From Anaeromonas sp052088025 (lineage in GTDB: Bacteria > Bacillota > Clostridia > Tissierellales > SIT17): a DNA stretch of 64,000 nucleotides. Below, piece after piece: positions 61,154 to 64,000 of this stretch (the stretch's first letter is position 1; every line of letters begins with the position of its first letter). The notes beneath the pieces are model-generated. The model had not been told where the DNA came from and made no database searches. It was given only the letters and a program-made list of their open reading frames with translations. Both the position numbers and the translations under genes were made by a program. The stretch spans positions 4,069 through 68,068 of the forward strand of contig NZ_JBQCYD010000008.1 in NCBI RefSeq assembly GCF_052088025.1. Direction: 5' to 3'.

Positions 61154-62260
61154 CTATTTGACTTTTATTAACTCATAATTCAAATTGCCTAGGCCTATTT
61201 CTTCACAATAATCTAATATTTTTTTACCATCAATATTGTGTATTGCTTTAAATTTATCATTACCATGAATATGATCATTAGGTAGCCTGGTATCTTTATT
61301 ACCTATGGCTTTATCTATAAGATCAATACTTGCCTTATCTATTGCTACAGGGTCAAATGAAGCAAGTATTCCAATATCATTCACTATAGGTACATCATTC
61401 CAAGGCACACAATCACATAGTGGTGTAACATTCATAACAAAATTAAAATATGCTACTTTTCCTTTTTTATTATTTACAGCACCATATGCATACTCACCCA
61501 TTTTTTCTAAAAATAAATTAGTGTCAGTTTCCCATTCTACTTCTATAGCTCGTGTAGGACATACTGTAGTACATTCTCCACAACCTATGCAAATTTTATG
61601 ATCTATATTAGCATTTTCTCTTACCTCTATAGCATCTACTGGACAATTTTTAGCACATATTCCACATGCTATACATTTTTCCTCTGTTACACTAGGTTTT
61701 ATATCTGAATGCTGAATTTGCTTTCCACTAGCTGAGGCACAACCCATTGCTAAATTTTTTATAGTTCCTCCAAATCCTGAAGCTCCATGACCCTTTACAT
61801 GACTTAATACTATCATTGAATTAGCATTATAAATATCTCCTGCAATTTTTGTGGTTTTAAAATGATTTTTATTTATCTCTACATCCACTGAATTTTTACT
61901 ATACAATCCATCTGCAATTATAATTGGTGCATTTACAACAGAATAAGCAAATCCATTTTCAGTAGCAGTTTGTAAGTGAACTACACTATTTGTTCTACTT
62001 CCTGTATAAAGTGTATTAGTGTCAGTTAAAAAAGGTTTGGAGCCACATTCTTTAACCTTGTCTACGATTTGTCTTGCAAATGTAGGATGCAAGTAGGCAT
62101 GTCTACCTTTTTCTCCAAAATGTATTTTAATTGCTGTTAGATCTTGTTTTTCTAATACGTTTTTTATACCTGCCTTATCAAATAATCTTCTAAGCTTATT
62201 GTGAATATTATCTTGTTCTCTTTCTGCCCTAAAATCAATAAAGTAAACTTCACTTTTCAT
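61154..62260 (-). CDS. DUF362 protein with two [4Fe-4S] ferredoxin motifs
   Basis: A 368-aa iron-sulfur protein. The start is ATG 62260 (MKSEVYFIDFRAEREQDN), after GGGGGT; the open frame from 62287 lacks a ribosome site. The DUF362 domain has KIHFGEKGRHAYLHP, TDTNTLYTGSRTNSV, SHVKGHGASGFGGTIKNLAM. Two ferredoxin motifs, CIACGICAKNCPVDAI and CIGCGECTTVCPTRAI, lie near residues 185-240. Such proteins occur widely in anaerobes; an electron-transfer role is likely, but partners are unknown. It lies 42 bp after the Na/Pi transporter gene, probably in the same transcript. Confidence 0.87.
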   Translation of the reverse strand: MKSEVYFIDFRAEREQDNIHNKLRRLFDKAGIKNVLEKQDLTAIKIHFGEKGRHAYLHPTFARQIVDKVKECGSKPFLTDTNTLYTGSRTNSVVHLQTATENGFAYSVVNAPIIIADGLYSKNSVDVEINKNHFKTTKIAGDIYNANSMIVLSHVKGHGASGFGGTIKNLAMGCASASGKQIQHSDIKPSVTEEKCIACGICAKNCPVDAIEVRENANIDHKICIGCGECTTVCPTRAIEVEWETDTNLFLEKMGEYAYGAVNNKKGKVAYFNFVMNVTPLCDCVPWNDVPIVNDIGILASFDPVAIDKASIDLIDKAIGNKDTRLPNDHIHGNDKFKAIHNIDGKKILDYCEEIGLGNLNYELIKVK

Positions 62261-62302
62261 TGTAAATACCCCCAATTTAATTTTCAACTATTCCTTATTA
62301 AA

Positions 62303-63919
62303 TTATTGCTTTACTTCCTTTTTTTCTATAGCGTCCATAACTGATATAGCAACATTAGAAGAATGATCTGATATTCTTTCTAGATTACTTATCATATCTA
62401 AGAATACTATTCCAGAAGTAGGATTACAGCTAAGGTCATTTAATCTTTCTATATGATTTTTTCTATAATTTTTTTCCATTCTATCAACTATAGATTCATA
62501 TTCAATAACTCTTTTAGCGAGATTTTCATCTGCCGTTTTAAATGAGGTTAATGATAAAGCAAATCCATCTTCTACTTTTTCAAACATTTGACCCAGTTCT
62601 TCTAAAGCACCTTCTGATAATTTAACTTTGTTATCTATTCTGTATTGAGATAATTCAGCTATATTATCAGCATGATCTCCTACTCTTTCTAAGTCATTTA
62701 CAGTATTTAAAAGTGTAGTTAAAATACCATGTTGTTCATATGTGAGTGATGCGCGAGTTAAATCTGCAAGGTATTCTGTAATATCTCTTTCTAATTGATT
62801 TATTTTTTTCTCTTCTTCAAAAACTTTTCTTGTTAATTTTTCATCACTATTATAAAATGCTAGTTTTGCGGTATTCAAATTATTTTTTACAATTTTACCC
62901 ATCCTTAAAACTTCACGTGATGCCATATTAACTGCAATTGATGGAGTTTCAATTATTCTTGAATCTAAATATTTAAGTCCAACAACTTCTTCATCTTTAC
63001 CACGTACTAATTTTTGTGCAGCTATTACAATAAATCCGGCAAATGGTAATTGTATTAAAACATTTGTTATATTAAATATTGTATGTGCATTAGCGATCCT
63101 TCTTTGAGGATCATCTGAAATCCTCTCTACTATATATTCAATTGGTATATGAAGAACAAGCATAAATAAGAGGGTTCCTATAATATTAAATAATAAATGC
63201 ATAATTGCTGCTCTTTTAGCTGTTTTACTAGCACCTATACTTGATAAAAGTGCTGTTGTACATGTACCAATGTTTTCTCCATAAAGAATAGGTAGAGCCA
63301 TTTGAAGAGTTATCAAATCTTGACTTGCAAGTGCAAGTAAAAGACCCATAGATGCACTACTGCTTTGTACTGCTACAGTAAGACCAAATCCTGCAAGTAA
63401 ACCTAGAGCTGGATTATTTAAATTACTCAAAATATCTACAAATACTTGAGATTCTTGAAGTGGTGATAAAGCTTCTTTCATAAAATCCATACCTATAAAT
63501 AGTATACCAAATCCTATGAGCACTTCAGCTAATTCTTTATGTTTTTTCGTAGATGTAAATAGCCATATTGCTACCCCTATTGTTATTACTAAAGGTGCTA
63601 AATCAGTAAGATTAAAAGCTATAAGTTGAGCTGTAAAGGTTGTACCAATGTTTGCACCCATTATAACTCCTATAGCTTGGGTAAGATTCATAAGACCTGC
63701 ATTTACAAATCCAACTACCATAACTGTTGTAGCACTACTACTTTGTATAAGCAAAGTTACCAATGCGCCTACAAAAACTCCTATAAATCTATTTTTTGTA
63801 AGTATACCTATAAGATTTTTCATTTTATCTCCAGCTACTTTTTGAAGACCCATACCCATCATATTCATGCCATATAAAAATAGAGCCAGGCCTCCTAATA
63901 CTTCAATAAGAATTTTCAT
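62303..63919 (-). CDS. Na+/phosphate cotransporter family protein with PhoU-like domain
   Basis: A 538-aa membrane protein. The N-terminal half (about 1-310) has the inverted NptA repeats, each with the QSSSA motif: LIQSSSATTVMVVGF (about 59) and AVQSSSASMGLLLAL (about 185). The second half (about 340-530) is a cytoplasmic PhoU-like helical bundle with the ExxxD-type repeats NDLERVGDHADNIAEL and SNLERISDHSSNVAIS. It probably imports phosphate with sodium. AGGAGG precedes the ATG. No pho regulator is seen. Confidence 0.93.
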   Translation of the reverse strand: MKILIEVLGGLALFLYGMNMMGMGLQKVAGDKMKNLIGILTKNRFIGVFVGALVTLLIQSSSATTVMVVGFVNAGLMNLTQAIGVIMGANIGTTFTAQLIAFNLTDLAPLVITIGVAIWLFTSTKKHKELAEVLIGFGILFIGMDFMKEALSPLQESQVFVDILSNLNNPALGLLAGFGLTVAVQSSSASMGLLLALASQDLITLQMALPILYGENIGTCTTALLSSIGASKTAKRAAIMHLLFNIIGTLLFMLVLHIPIEYIVERISDDPQRRIANAHTIFNITNVLIQLPFAGFIVIAAQKLVRGKDEEVVGLKYLDSRIIETPSIAVNMASREVLRMGKIVKNNLNTAKLAFYNSDEKLTRKVFEEEKKINQLERDITEYLADLTRASLTYEQHGILTTLLNTVNDLERVGDHADNIAELSQYRIDNKVKLSEGALEELGQMFEKVEDGFALSLTSFKTADENLAKRVIEYESIVDRMEKNYRKNHIERLNDLSCNPTSGIVFLDMISNLERISDHSSNVAISVMDAIEKKEVKQ

Positions 63920-64000
63920 TCACAGTCCTCCTAAATATTAAATTAATAGCTCGTTGCAGAACTCTACAACTCGCATATTTACTACGTTTATTTACATTGA

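Noticed and set aside
1..64000. CRISPR arrays, insertion sequences, prophage, tRNA or rRNA genes
   Set aside because: No regular spaced repeats, transposase or integrase reading frames, or tRNA/rRNA structures (other than tmRNA) were recognised on reading.

Overview
The window is AT-rich chromosomal DNA of a low-GC Gram-positive anaerobe. The gene content points to a proline/glycine (Stickland-type) fermenting member of the Clostridia, most like the Tissierellales. The main evidence is a complete selenocysteine-dependent glycine reductase operon, a catabolic-type glutamate dehydrogenase, an [FeFe]-hydrogenase-like protein, a membrane pyrophosphatase, a SleB-type cortex hydrolase and Firmicutes gene orders (cggR-gap-pgk-tpiA-gpmI-eno-secG and rnr/smpB/ssrA). 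No plasmid, phage or CRISPR structure is seen, so species cannot be named. Most genes lie on the minus strand.

Layout. 1-4.4 kb: pyruvate dehydrogenase operon pdhA-pdhB-pdhC-lpdA (lpdA runs off the left edge). 4.5-6.8 kb: phosphoglucomutase and a UPF0316 membrane protein. 6.9-9 kb: glnA plus an ANTAR antiterminator, with an intrinsic terminator in the glnA leader. 9-17.1 kb: maltodextrin operon (LacI regulator, binding protein, two permeases, malQ, glgP) behind a perfect 22-bp operator palindrome. 17-31.5 kb: mixed single genes (DUF975, dicarboxylate symporter, SleB hydrolase, FeFe hydrogenase-like protein, alpha/beta hydrolase, TraX, glutamate dehydrogenase with a cre site on its promoter, a small membrane protein/XRE pair, a 5'-truncated SulP gene, a tandem gamma-carbonic-anhydrase-like protein, exoA, an aromatic acid exporter, a SprT/YgjP remnant, VanZ). 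31.5-36 kb: tmRNA gene interrupted by a 276-nt group I intron, smpB, a UvrC-like half protein and RNase R. 36-48 kb: a MurF-like pseudoenzyme, hppA, secG and the glycolytic operon with its CggR operator, then rpoN. 48-53 kb: BMP-type nucleoside ABC transporter. 53-61.1 kb: grdX-trxB-trxA-grdE-grdA-grdB-grdC-grdD, with in-frame UGA (Sec) codons in grdA and grdB, led by a tandem glycine riboswitch. 61-64 kb: DUF362 ferredoxin and a Na/Pi cotransporter.

How it fits together. Maltodextrin uptake and phosphorolysis feed phosphoglucomutase and the glycolytic operon; pyruvate can go to acetyl-CoA through a lipoyl PDH complex. Amino-acid fermentation is represented by glutamate dehydrogenase and glycine reductase, which makes acetyl phosphate and is induced or tuned by glycine at the RNA level. 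Carbon control is visible as CggR sites, a LacI-type operator and a cre site; nitrogen control as glnA antitermination.

Most noteworthy: the group I intron inside the tmRNA T-arm; a tandem gamma-CA protein whose two domains hold complementary parts of the zinc site; a membrane-anchored MurF homologue that has lost its P-loop; and the SulP and YgjP remnants. There is no gene-free stretch above 300 bases other than the tmRNA/intron region and the grd riboswitch leader, both annotated.
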